64,000 nucleotides of DNA from Arthrobacter sp. TPD3018 (GTDB lineage: Bacteria > Pseudomonadota > Alphaproteobacteria > Sphingomonadales > Sphingomonadaceae). Where the stretch lies: NCBI GenBank assembly GCA_003075315.1, contig QDFQ01000003.1:1-64000 (forward strand). The letters are read 5' to 3'. Each line of letters begins with the position of its first letter. Positions within the stretch are counted from its first letter, which is position 1. Made by a program: the position numbers and the translations under genes. The notes under the pieces were generated by a model. That model was given only the letters and a program-made list of their open reading frames with translations. It ran no database searches and was not told where the DNA came from. Below are positions 28,076-36,648 of this stretch, piece by piece.

Positions 28076-29272
28076 TCAACGGTTCGCGGCGATGATCTGG
28101 CGGATGCGCGCCTCGACCTCGGGGTCGCGCGCGTCGGTGGGCTTGTCGCCATAGACCTGCGTCGCGGGTCGGCCGAGCCGTGCGCCGGACTGATCGCCGG
28201 TGTCGACGACGGTCTTCACCGACAGGCCGATGCGCAACGGGTTCTGCGTCAGTTCCTTCGGCTCCAGCGCGATACGTACCGGTACGCGCTGAACGATCTT
28301 GATCCAGTTGCCGCTGGCATTCTGCGGCGGCAGCAGCGCGAAGGCATTGCCCGATCCCGCGCCGACGCCGATGACACGGCCGTGGAACACCACGTCGCCG
28401 CCATACATGTCGGCGGTGACGGTGGCGGGCTGGCCGATGCGCAGGTCCTTCAGCTGCGTTTCGCGGAAGTTGGCATCGACCCACACCTTATTGAGCGGCA
28501 CCACCGCCATCAGCGGCGTACCGGCGGCGACCTGCTGGCCGATCTGCACGGTGCGCTGCGCGACGACGCCGTCGATCGGGGCGACGATATGCATGTGGCT
28601 GCGCGTGATCGCGGCACGGCGATAGGCGGCGATCGCGGCGAGCACGGCGGGGTTGGTGCTGGTGTCGGTGCCCTGCACGGCCGAGCGCGCCTGCGCCTGC
28701 TGACTCTGTGCGAGGGCGAGGTTGGCCCGCGCCACCTTCACCGCATCGGCGGCGTGCGCCAATTCTTCGCCCGAGATCGCGCCCTGCGCGGCAGCGCCCT
28801 GACGGCGCGCGTAATCGGCCTGCGCCGCGGACAATTGCGCGCGCGCCTGGACGATCGCCGCGCCGCTTTCGGAGACCTTGGAGAAGTCGGCACGCGTCGC
28901 GCGCACCGCCCGCGCCAGTTCCGCCGCGGCGGAAGCGAGCTGCACATCCGCGGTCGCCGGATCGAGGTCGAGCAGCGGCTGCCCGGCCTTCACCGTCTGC
29001 GTGTTGTCGGCATGGATCGCGGTGATCTGGCCGGGATCGCGCGCGGTGATCGCGACGACGTCGCCCGCGACATAAGCGTCGTCGGTCTCTTCCTCGGGCT
29101 TGGCCAGCAGGAAGTGGAATACCGCCCAGACGATCGCGGCGATCACCACCACCGCAGCGAGGATCAGCAGGCCGGAGCGGCGCGCCTTGGGCTTGCCGCC
29201 GGGCGCAGGCGCGGGGGCGGCGGGCTGTGCGCCGCCGTCGGTGTCGGTCTTGGAATCGGGCGCGTCGGTCAT
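28076..29272 (-). CDS. emrA: EmrA/HlyD-type periplasmic adaptor, second copy
   Basis: A 398-aa membrane fusion protein with a Pro/Ala-rich cytoplasmic tail, one anchor (LLILAAVVVIAAIVWAVFHF, about 34-54), a lipoyl half-motif (DDAYVAGDVVAITARDPG), a long alpha-hairpin and a beta-barrel domain with WVDANFRETQL, a strong EmrA motif. It links the EmrB pump to the NodT channel across the periplasm. Its ATG overlaps the NodT stop by four bases (ATGA), so translation of the two is coupled. Confidence 0.92.
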   Translation of the reverse strand: MTDAPDSKTDTDGGAQPAAPAPAPGGKPKARRSGLLILAAVVVIAAIVWAVFHFLLAKPEEETDDAYVAGDVVAITARDPGQITAIHADNTQTVKAGQPLLDLDPATADVQLASAAAELARAVRATRADFSKVSESGAAIVQARAQLSAAQADYARRQGAAAQGAISGEELAHAADAVKVARANLALAQSQQAQARSAVQGTDTSTNPAVLAAIAAYRRAAITRSHMHIVAPIDGVVAQRTVQIGQQVAAGTPLMAVVPLNKVWVDANFRETQLKDLRIGQPATVTADMYGGDVVFHGRVIGVGAGSGNAFALLPPQNASGNWIKIVQRVPVRIALEPKELTQNPLRIGLSVKTVVDTGDQSGARLGRPATQVYGDKPTDARDPEVEARIRQIIAANR

Positions 29273-30672
29273 CGGGCGGGTTCCTGGGAGGAAAAGCCAC
29301 CGCCGAGCGCCAGCACCAGCGCAACGCGCTGGCGGGCCGCATCGGCGACGAGGTTGGTCTGGGCGCGTTCGGCGTCGAGCAGCCGGACGTCGGTGTCGAT
29401 CAGTGACAATTGGCTGTCGAGGCCGCTGGCGACGCGCACCGCGTTCAGGCGGTTGGTCTCGGCAAACCCGCGGACCACCTCGGCGGTGCGGGCACGCTCC
29501 TGTGTCAACGCGGTGATGCCGGCGATCGCATCCGCCGCCTCGCGCACCGCGCCGACGACGCGCTGGTTATAGTCGGCGGTGGCAAGGTCGACGCCCGCGG
29601 TGGCACCGGCCAGGTCCGCCTTCAACCGGCCGTTGTCGAAGATCGGCAGATGGATCGCCGGTCCCGCACCCGCCGTGCCGGCATCGAGGCTGAAGAGGTT
29701 GCCGAGGCCGACCGCCTGGAAACCGGCAAATGCGGCGAGGTTGATGTTCGGATAGAAAGCACGGCGCGCGACCTGGCGGCCGGCGGCGGCGGCCTCGATC
29801 CGCGCCTGTGCGGCGGCGATGTCCGGGCGGCGTGCGATCAGGTCGGCGGGGACGCGCGCGGGCAGCGGCAAGGCGGTGTCGAGGCGCAGCGTCGCCGGGC
29901 GGATCGCGGCGGCATAATCGGGGCCGCGGCCGGCGAGTGCCGCCAGCGCGTTGACCGCGCGGGCGCGGGCGCCGTCCGCCTCCGCCAGCGCGACGCGCGC
30001 CTGCGACAGCAGGGTTTGCGCGGCGGTCGCCTGCAGGTTGCTCGCCAGCCGGTTGCGGATGCGCACGTCGACCAGCTGCACCGAGCGTTCGCGTGTCGCG
30101 ATCGTGCGGCGGGCGAGCGTCGCCTGTGCTTCGGCGCGCGCGAGGTCGATATAGGTCTGCACCACCGATCCGGCGATGGCGAGGCGCGCGGCGGCGACAT
30201 CGAGCGCGGCGGCGCGGGCGGAGGCACGCGCGCCCTCGATCGCGGCCTTCTGGCGGCCGAACAGGTCGAGGTTCCAGTTGAGGTTCGCTTGCGCACTGCC
30301 CAGGAAGCGCACCGATCCCGCATAGGGTGGCGGGATGGTGTAGCGGCCCGACAGGCGCGCGACCTGCGCCGAACCGTCGAACGTCACGTCGGGGCCGCGC
30401 TCCGCATCGCGTGCGGCCAGCATCGCCTGCGCCTGTGCGACGCGGGTGAGCGCGGCGTCGAGATTGGGATTGCCCTTCGTCGCGTCGGCGACGAGGCGGT
30501 CGAGCTGCGGATCGCCGAACGCCGTCCACCAATCGTCGGCGATGGCGGGCGACGCATCGGCGGCAAGGCCCAGCGCGGCGGGCGCGACGGGTGCGACCGC
30601 GGGCGGGCTGTGCGGCACCGCACAGGCGCTCGCCATCAGCGCGAGCAGCAGGGCGGGTTTCGTTCGTGTCAT
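29269..30672 (-). CDS. Outer-membrane efflux lipoprotein, NodT family, second copy
   Basis: A 467-aa TolC-like channel with a lipoprotein signal MTRTKPALLLALMASAC (Cys17 is the lipidation site), followed by DDWWTAFGDPQLDRL. It is a useful comparison with the first nodT: here the start codon lies 16 codons before the lipobox Cys and overlaps the MarR stop by four bases. The two OMF repeats end with ALVLALGGGF. It forms the exit duct for the EmrAB pump encoded downstream. Confidence 0.92.
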   Translation of the reverse strand: MTRTKPALLLALMASACAVPHSPPAVAPVAPAALGLAADASPAIADDWWTAFGDPQLDRLVADATKGNPNLDAALTRVAQAQAMLAARDAERGPDVTFDGSAQVARLSGRYTIPPPYAGSVRFLGSAQANLNWNLDLFGRQKAAIEGARASARAAALDVAAARLAIAGSVVQTYIDLARAEAQATLARRTIATRERSVQLVDVRIRNRLASNLQATAAQTLLSQARVALAEADGARARAVNALAALAGRGPDYAAAIRPATLRLDTALPLPARVPADLIARRPDIAAAQARIEAAAAGRQVARRAFYPNINLAAFAGFQAVGLGNLFSLDAGTAGAGPAIHLPIFDNGRLKADLAGATAGVDLATADYNQRVVGAVREAADAIAGITALTQERARTAEVVRGFAETNRLNAVRVASGLDSQLSLIDTDVRLLDAERAQTNLVADAARQRVALVLALGGGFSSQEPAR

Positions 30673-31139
30673 GCAGTCGCCCTTTCGTCGGCCGCGCGTT
30701 GCAGCGTGTCGCGCAGCCGCTGGAGCAGATGGATCGCCTGTTCGACGTCGGCGTCCGGCCAATCGGCCAGCCACGCATTCCACAGGCGGATGACGGTATT
30801 GCGAACGTCCGCGGCAATCGCTTCGCCCGCGGGCGTCAGCGACAGGCGGACGACGCGGCGATCCTCGTCGTTGCGGGTGCGCACGATCCAGCCGCGCTCT
30901 TCCAGCGTATCGACCAGCCGCGTCGTCGCGCCCTTGTCGTGGCCGAGGTCGCGCGCGATTTCGGCGCAGGTCGTCGCTTGGTTGAAGTGGAGCGCGACCA
31001 GTGCGCTCCATTGCGTCTTGGTGATGTCGGCGGCGGCGAATACCGGTTCCAGCGCCTGCGTTCCGAGCTGTTCGGCACGGCGGATCAGATACCCGATCGA
31101 GCGCTCCGGCGCGAAATCCGACTCGGTGTAGAAGGGCAT
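30669..31139 (-). CDS. MarR-family transcriptional regulator
   Basis: A 156-aa winged-helix regulator: dimerisation helices (about 10-45), recognition helix in CAEIARDLGHDKGATTRLVD, and the beta wing with RTRNDEDRRVVRLSLT. It is the first gene of a four-gene efflux operon, with ATGA overlap to nodT. It most likely represses its own operon until a ligand binds. A perfect 18-bp palindrome sits two bases before its start codon (31141-31158), a good operator candidate. I see no Shine-Dalgarno sequence, so the mRNA may be leaderless or the start may be initiated weakly. Confidence 0.9.
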   Translation of the reverse strand: MPFYTESDFAPERSIGYLIRRAEQLGTQALEPVFAAADITKTQWSALVALHFNQATTCAEIARDLGHDKGATTRLVDTLEERGWIVRTRNDEDRRVVRLSLTPAGEAIAADVRNTVIRLWNAWLADWPDADVEQAIHLLQRLRDTLQRAADERATA

Positions 31140-31140
31140 G

Positions 31141-31158
31141 TGGTTGCCATGGCAACCA
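31141..31158. promoter_or_regulatory. Palindromic operator candidate for the MarR-type regulator
   Basis: Perfect 18-bp palindrome TGGTTGCCATGGCAACCA immediately upstream of the MarR start codon. Its length and symmetry fit a MarR dimer site, and its place would block transcription or initiation of the efflux operon. It includes an out-of-frame ATG. Confidence 0.65.
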
Positions 31159-31292
31159 TTGCCAAGGCAGTCAATCGTGTTTCTGTATGTTGCTGATCCC
31201 GCAGGCGAATGGGCGCACGCATTCCATCGCTAACCGCTTCTTAGGGACGCGTAGCTAGACCGACGGGCTTCGTTGTCCGGGACCCGCCACGC

Positions 31293-33839
31293 ATGGAATT
31301 TCCGCTGATCGCCCCCCGGCCGCCCCGGCTCAGCACGCTGACCGACGGGCTGCTGCGCGTCGAAGCGTCGGGCGTGTTTAGCAACAACGGGCCCGAGGTG
31401 CAGGCGTTCGAGCGCGAGGCGACGGCGCAGCTGTTCGATGGGGTGGGGGAGTGTCTGGCGGTCGGCAATGCGACGCTGGGGCTGATGCTGGCGATCCGGC
31501 AGGCGGTGCCGGCGCGGTGTGGCGGGGCGATGCCCCGGGCCGGCACGCTCGCGCTGATGCCCGCGCTGACCTTTGCCGCGACTGCGCAGGCGGCGCTGTG
31601 GGCGGGGCTGACGCCGCTGATCGGCGATATCGAGCCGTCTCGCTGGATATCCGATCCCGCACAGGAAGAAGCGCTGCTCGCGCGCCACGGCGATCGGGTG
31701 GGCGTGATCGTGCCCTATGCGACCTTCGGCACCGACCTGGACCTCGATCGCTATGCGTGGCTGGCGCGCCGTTATGATGTCGGCGTTGTCGTGGATGCGG
31801 CGGCGTCGCTGGGGACGATCGATGCGGTGGGCCGTGGCTTCGGCGCGGGTGCACCCTTCGCGATCGTCTATTCGATGCATGCGACCAAGACCTTCGCCGT
31901 GGCGGAAGGCGGGCTGATCCATTGCGGCGACGCAGACCGGATCGCGACGTTGCGGGCGATGACCAACTTCGGGTTCGCCCCGTCCGGATCGGCGGCCACC
32001 CGCAGCGCGACGCTGCCCGGCATCAACGCGAAGCTGCCCGAGGTGATCGCGCTGATGGCGCGCGCCAAGCTGACCGAGATCGATACGCTGTGCGAGGCGC
32101 GGGCCGCGATCGATGCCGCCTATCGCGCGGCTTTGCCCGCCTTTGCCATGCAGGCACCCGCCGCGCGGCGGCAGGCGACGCAGTTCATGCCGGTGCTGCT
32201 GCCGCCCGAACTCGCCGGCCATCGCGCCGCGATCGTCGCCGCGCTGGCGGCGGATGGCGTTGGCGCCGGACAGTATTTCAGCCCGCATATCGGCGAGCAG
32301 CCGCTGTTCCGCGACGTGGCGGTGATCGAGCCGACGCCGATCGCCGACGATGTCGCCGCGCGCATGCTCAGCCTGCCGATCACCGATGCGATGACGCCTG
32401 CCGATGCGACCGAGATCGCGCACCGGCTGGTCCGCGCGATCGAACGGGTGGTGGACGCGGAAATGGTGCGGATGCTGGTGTCCCACGGGGCGGAGCAGGC
32501 GGCGACGCAGGGCGCGGGGGATGACGTGAGGACAGTGGTGATCGGCGGCGGACCGGCCGGCACGGCGATGCTGACCGCGGCGAGCAAGCAGAACCGCTTG
32601 GTGCCGCTGGTCGAGGCCGGGCTGGCGATCGTCGAGCGGGGGCCGCGCCTGGGCGCCGGGGCGCTGGGCGGCTATGCAATCCGGTCGGACACGACCGCCG
32701 AAACCTTTCTGTCGGCGGTGAAGGACAATCCCCACCTCGAGCTGGCGGCGCTGGCGCAGCATCCCGCGGCGCGGCTGATGGAGCGCTATATCGGCGAACT
32801 CGGCGCACCGCTGGCGGACACCGCGCCGCTGCTGGAGGCGACGGGCGAGCGGCTGGGCGCCATCGTCCGCGCGCATGGCGGCAGCGTGCTGACCGGCCAT
32901 GAGGCGCAGGAGGTGCAGAGGACCGCCGACGGGCGCTGGGCGACACGCGTGGCGGACGGCCATGGCGCGGTGCGCACGATCCTGTCCGACCGGATCGTCG
33001 TGGCGACCGGTGGCTATCAGACCGACGAGCAGGTTGCGGCAAAGCGCGTTGCCGGCATGCCGCTGGGCGTGATGGCGGGCCGGCGGCTGATGCGCTCCGA
33101 CATAGTCTTGCGCCAGGGCGGCATCGCGGCGGTGCAGGAAAGGTTGCGGGCGTGCAGGGCGCCGCGCATCGCGATCGTCGGTGCCTCGACCAGCGCGATC
33201 GCGGCGGCGGTGCTGCTGCTGAAGAGCCAGCCCGGCTTCGCCTTCGGTGCCGGCGCGATCACCATCGTGCATCGCCAGCCGCTCAAGCCCTTCTACCCGA
33301 CGATCGCCGCGGCGCATGCCGAGGGCTTCCATGATTTCGACGAGAACGACATCTGCCCGGTCAGCGGTTTCGTGCTGCGCCTTGCCGGATTGCGGCTCGA
33401 ATCGCGCGAGCTGGTGCTGCGGATGCTGTCGCTGGGCGGCCGGACGCCCGATCCGCGCGTGACGACGCATCGCATCACCGGCGACGGCGATGCCGCCGCG
33501 CGCGCGATCATCGAAAGCGCGGATCTGGTGATCGGGGCGCTCGGCTATCGGCCGCGCTGCGTGCCGCTGATCGGCGTCGATGGCGCGCCGCTGTCGCTGG
33601 CGCATCACGTCGGACGGCCGATGGTCGACCGGCATTGCCGCCTGCTCGATGCAACGGACCGGCCGGTGCCGGGCGCCTATGGCATCGGCCTGTCGGCAGG
33701 CTTCGTGCCCTGGGGGCGTCTGGGCGGCGAAGCGAGCTTCCGCGGTCAGGCGAACGGCCTGTGGCTGTGGCAGAATGACGTCGGCCAGATGATCGTCGAC
33801 CAATTGTTGGAACCGGAGGCGCGCGCAGTCGCTGCGTAG
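31293..33839 (+). CDS. Fusion of DegT/DnrJ-type PLP aminotransferase with an FAD/NAD(P)-binding oxidoreductase
   Basis: An 848-aa two-part protein. Residues 1 to about 390 are a DegT/DnrJ/EryC1/StrS-like fold: the N-terminal LRVEASGVFSNNGPEVQAFE, VGNATLGL for PLP phosphate binding, VDAAASLG for the ring, and SMHATKTFAVAEGG with the PLP lysine K199. Residues about 410-840 are a flavoprotein with IGGGPAG at 417-423, ATGGYQTDE, a second Rossmann motif IVGASTSAIAAAVLLL from 628, and a late ALGYRPRC. The order resembles N-hydroxylating or disulfide-reductase-type flavoproteins. No stop or frameshift separates the parts. A GT2 gene follows by 2 bp. The role may be sugar amination followed by oxidation for a surface glycan; this is inference only. 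Confidence 0.8.
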   Translation: MEFPLIAPRPPRLSTLTDGLLRVEASGVFSNNGPEVQAFEREATAQLFDGVGECLAVGNATLGLMLAIRQAVPARCGGAMPRAGTLALMPALTFAATAQAALWAGLTPLIGDIEPSRWISDPAQEEALLARHGDRVGVIVPYATFGTDLDLDRYAWLARRYDVGVVVDAAASLGTIDAVGRGFGAGAPFAIVYSMHATKTFAVAEGGLIHCGDADRIATLRAMTNFGFAPSGSAATRSATLPGINAKLPEVIALMARAKLTEIDTLCEARAAIDAAYRAALPAFAMQAPAARRQATQFMPVLLPPELAGHRAAIVAALAADGVGAGQYFSPHIGEQPLFRDVAVIEPTPIADDVAARMLSLPITDAMTPADATEIAHRLVRAIERVVDAEMVRMLVSHGAEQAATQGAGDDVRTVVIGGGPAGTAMLTAASKQNRLVPLVEAGLAIVERGPRLGAGALGGYAIRSDTTAETFLSAVKDNPHLELAALAQHPAARLMERYIGELGAPLADTAPLLEATGERLGAIVRAHGGSVLTGHEAQEVQRTADGRWATRVADGHGAVRTILSDRIVVATGGYQTDEQVAAKRVAGMPLGVMAGRRLMRSDIVLRQGGIAAVQERLRACRAPRIAIVGASTSAIAAAVLLLKSQPGFAFGAGAITIVHRQPLKPFYPTIAAAHAEGFHDFDENDICPVSGFVLRLAGLRLESRELVLRMLSLGGRTPDPRVTTHRITGDGDAAARAIIESADLVIGALGYRPRCVPLIGVDGAPLSLAHHVGRPMVDRHCRLLDATDRPVPGAYGIGLSAGFVPWGRLGGEASFRGQANGLWLWQNDVGQMIVDQLLEPEARAVAA

Positions 33840-33841
33840 CC

Positions 33842-34897
33842 ATGCCCATCGTTTCCCTCATCATTCCCGCGTATAACGGGGAACATTTCCTGCCCGACAC
33901 GCTCCGGTCGCTCGAGCGTCAGACGCTGACCGACTGGGAGGCGATCGTCATCGACGACGGATCGACCGACGCGACCCGCGCGCTGATGCGGAACTGGCCG
34001 GACGCGCGCGTGCGGCTGATCGAGAATGCCGAGAATATGGGGCCGGTGCGCGCGCGCAATCGCGGCGTCGCGGCGGCGCGCGGGCGCTATGTCGCGGGCC
34101 TCGACCAGGACGATCTATGCCTGCCCGAGCGATTGGCGCGGCAGGTCGCGTATCTGGAGGCGCATCCCGACGTGGTGCTGGTCGGTACGCAGGCATGCCA
34201 GCTGCAGGACGAGCGGGTGTCGCAGATGCACTATGCGCCGAACACGACGCCGGCGCTGATCACTTGGCTCAGCTGGATCGAAAATCCGCTCGTCTGGTCG
34301 ACCGTGATGCTACGCGCGGACGCCGCACGTGCGCTCGATCCGTTCACCCGGCCCGACCTGCTCTATGCTGAGGATTTCGACCTGTACCACCGCGTCCAGC
34401 CGCTCGGCCGGATCGCGCGGATCGATTCGCCCTTGGTCCTGTACCGCCAGCATGCGGGCGGCGTGTCGAAGCGCTTTATCGATACGATGTACGCGGCGGC
34501 GACGCGCGTGCTGGCAGAGCGGCATGCCGCGGTGCTGGGTGCGGACGATGCTGCGTTGCTCGCGCGATTGCTGGTGCTGCACAATATGGGCGGCGTGCCG
34601 GTGCCCGATCGTGCGACGCTGATGCAGTTGGGCGATGGCATCGCGGCCTTGCAGGCGGCATTTCTGGCAGACGTGCGGCCGAGCCGTGACGATGCGCGGC
34701 TGATCCGCTGGGAAACCGCGCGGCGCTGGGCGCGGATCGGGCGGGCGGGGCTGCGATCGGGCAGCGTCCATATCGCCGACGTGGTCGCCGCGCGGCCGCC
34801 GCATCTGGGGCTGGGCTATGCCGGCCTCGAGACGTTGCTGTGGGACGGCGCGATCGGCACGGTGCGGCGCTGGCAGCGCACGCGGCGGGCGGCGTAG
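33842..34897 (+). CDS. Glycosyltransferase family 2
   Basis: A 351-aa GT-A fold enzyme. It starts VSLIIPAYNGEHFLPDTLRS, has IDDGSTDATR for nucleotide binding, and uses AGLDQDD as its metal-binding motif (a DxDD-like form of DXD). DLLYAEDFDLYHRVQPLG contains the likely catalytic ED acid pair, and LYRQHAGGVSKR is typical of GT2 rhamnosyl/galactosyl-type enzymes. No membrane helices are obvious. It starts two bases after the fusion gene stops, so the two proteins are probably made together and work on the same glycan. Confidence 0.88.
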   Translation: MPIVSLIIPAYNGEHFLPDTLRSLERQTLTDWEAIVIDDGSTDATRALMRNWPDARVRLIENAENMGPVRARNRGVAAARGRYVAGLDQDDLCLPERLARQVAYLEAHPDVVLVGTQACQLQDERVSQMHYAPNTTPALITWLSWIENPLVWSTVMLRADAARALDPFTRPDLLYAEDFDLYHRVQPLGRIARIDSPLVLYRQHAGGVSKRFIDTMYAAATRVLAERHAAVLGADDAALLARLLVLHNMGGVPVPDRATLMQLGDGIAALQAAFLADVRPSRDDARLIRWETARRWARIGRAGLRSGSVHIADVVAARPPHLGLGYAGLETLLWDGAIGTVRRWQRTRRAA

Positions 34898-34943
34898 GCG
34901 GATCTGGGGTGGATCGCGCGTCCCCCCTGCACGTTGGGCGGGC

Positions 34944-36302
34944 ATGTTTACCAGCATCAATCCCGCGACCGGCCAGCCCGGCGACAGCATCCCCGAAATG
35001 ACCGCCGACGCGCTCGACGCGGCGATCGCCCGCGCCGACAGCGCCTATCGCGCATGGCGGCTGACCCCGATCGCGGAGCGCACGGCGCTGCTCGAACGGA
35101 TCGCCGAACAGTTCGAGGCGAACACGCGCGAACTTGCCGAAATCGCGACGCGCGAGATGGGCAAGACACTGAAATCGGCGATCGCCGAGGTGCAGAAATG
35201 CGCCGCCGCCTTCCGCCATTATGCGCAGGAAGGGCCAGCGATGCTGGAGCCGCGCCGTTTCGACACGCCCGGCGGCCCGGCGACCGCGCAGTGGCAGCCG
35301 CTGGGGCCGGTGCTTGCGGTAATGCCGTGGAACTTCCCCTTCTGGCAGGTGGTGCGGTTCGCCGCACCGACGATCCTTGCCGGTAATGTCGGACTGCTGA
35401 AGCACGCTTCGCTGACGCAGGGCTGCGGCGCTGCGATCGAGCGGCTGATCGTTGCCGCCGGTGCGCCCGCCGGCCTGTTCCAGAATCTCGCCATCCGCTC
35501 CGACAAGGTCGACGCGCTGATCGCCGACCCGAGGATCGTCGCGGTGACGCTGACGGGAAGCGAAGGCGCCGGCATCAAGGTCGCCGAAGCGGCCGGCCGC
35601 AACCTCAAGAAGGTGGTGCTGGAGCTTGGTGGATCGGATCCGTTCATCGTCATGCCCTCCGCCGATCTCGACACGGCGGTGAAGCAGGCGGTGACCGCGC
35701 GCATCCAGAATACCGGCCAGTCGTGCATCTGCGGGAAGCGGATGATCGTCCATGCCGACATCTACGACGCGTTCCTCGACCGCTTTGCGGATGCGATGCG
35801 CGCGGTGAAGGCGGGTGATCCGATGGATGCCGACACCGATATGGGCCCGCTGTCGAGCGAGGAGCAGCGGCAGACCACGCTCGACCAGCTTGCCGCCATC
35901 CAGAAGGCCGGCGGGCGGCTGTTGTTCGGGGGTGAGGCATTGCCGGGCAAGGGTGCCTATATGTCGGCCGGCATCCTGGTCGATGTGCCGATCGACGATC
36001 CCGCCGCGCAGGAAGAATTGTTCGGCCCGATCGCGATGGTGTTCCGCGCCGCCGACATCGATGCGGCGATCGCGCTGGCCAATGACGTGCCGTTCGGCCT
36101 GGGATCGTCGGTATGGACCAACGACCCCGAGGAACGCGCGCGGTTCGAGCGCGATATCGAGGCGGGGATGGTCGCGGTGAATGCGATGCTGTCCTCGACA
36201 CCTGAGGCGCCATTCGGTGGCATCAAGCGGTCAGGCCATGGCCGCGAGCTGGGCCCGTACGGCCTGCACGAATTCATGAACCTGAAAACGGTGTTCGGCT
36301 GA
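34944..36302 (+). CDS. gabD: NAD(P)-dependent succinate-semialdehyde dehydrogenase-type aldehyde dehydrogenase
   Basis: A 452-aa ALDH. It starts MFTSINPATGQPGDSIPEM and has the short N-terminus of the YneI/Sad class. MPWNFPFWQV binds cofactor, the general base is in LELGGSDPF, and the nucleophile Cys in TGQSCICGKR. The usual C-terminal PFGGIKRSGHGRELG is present. The Sad/GabD group oxidises succinate semialdehyde to succinate, the last step of GABA breakdown; other small aldehydes are possible. No aminotransferase for GABA lies next to it apart from the unrelated fusion upstream. The start at 34944 matches the family. Confidence 0.88.
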   Translation: MFTSINPATGQPGDSIPEMTADALDAAIARADSAYRAWRLTPIAERTALLERIAEQFEANTRELAEIATREMGKTLKSAIAEVQKCAAAFRHYAQEGPAMLEPRRFDTPGGPATAQWQPLGPVLAVMPWNFPFWQVVRFAAPTILAGNVGLLKHASLTQGCGAAIERLIVAAGAPAGLFQNLAIRSDKVDALIADPRIVAVTLTGSEGAGIKVAEAAGRNLKKVVLELGGSDPFIVMPSADLDTAVKQAVTARIQNTGQSCICGKRMIVHADIYDAFLDRFADAMRAVKAGDPMDADTDMGPLSSEEQRQTTLDQLAAIQKAGGRLLFGGEALPGKGAYMSAGILVDVPIDDPAAQEELFGPIAMVFRAADIDAAIALANDVPFGLGSSVWTNDPEERARFERDIEAGMVAVNAMLSSTPEAPFGGIKRSGHGRELGPYGLHEFMNLKTVFG

Positions 36303-36338
36303 AGCGTCCGGCGGGGATGTCCGGCTGGGGGCTCGCCC

Positions 36339-36533
36339 TCAGCCGCGCCGGGCGGTCCAAGTGTAGAGGAACGAGATACCTACCAGGCCCAGGTCGATCG
36401 CGGCCTGGAAGCGGCGCGGACTCTGGTCGCCGATGTCGTGCGTGATGAGGCGGATGTCCGGCGTCGGATGGCGCAGCGCGACGAGCGACACGGCCGCTGC
36501 CGCTGCGATCGTCCATTTGCGCCGGTCGGTCAT
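36339..36533 (-). CDS. Small hypothetical protein
   Basis: I do not recognise this 64-aa frame (MTDRRKWTIAAAAAVSLVAL and onwards). It has one hydrophobic helix near the N-terminus and another near the C-terminus (AIDLGLVGISFLYTW) and ends in ARRG. It lies alone between the aldehyde dehydrogenase and diguanylate cyclase genes, in a gap of about 350 bp. The reading frame can extend 11 codons upstream to 36566. Residue use looks protein-like (hydrophobic, Trp, Tyr), but without homologue data the call is weak. Confidence 0.45.
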   Translation of the reverse strand: MTDRRKWTIAAAAAVSLVALRHPTPDIRLITHDIGDQSPRRFQAAIDLGLVGISFLYTWTARRG

Positions 36534-36648
36534 GTCGTGTCCCATCCCCTTCTGCGGGCAGGACATATCATGTCGCGGCCGTCACGGCCATAGCGCAGGC
36601 TGTGGTGGGAATTTTGCGAAGTACGAATTTCGAGGCGGCGCCGGCTGG

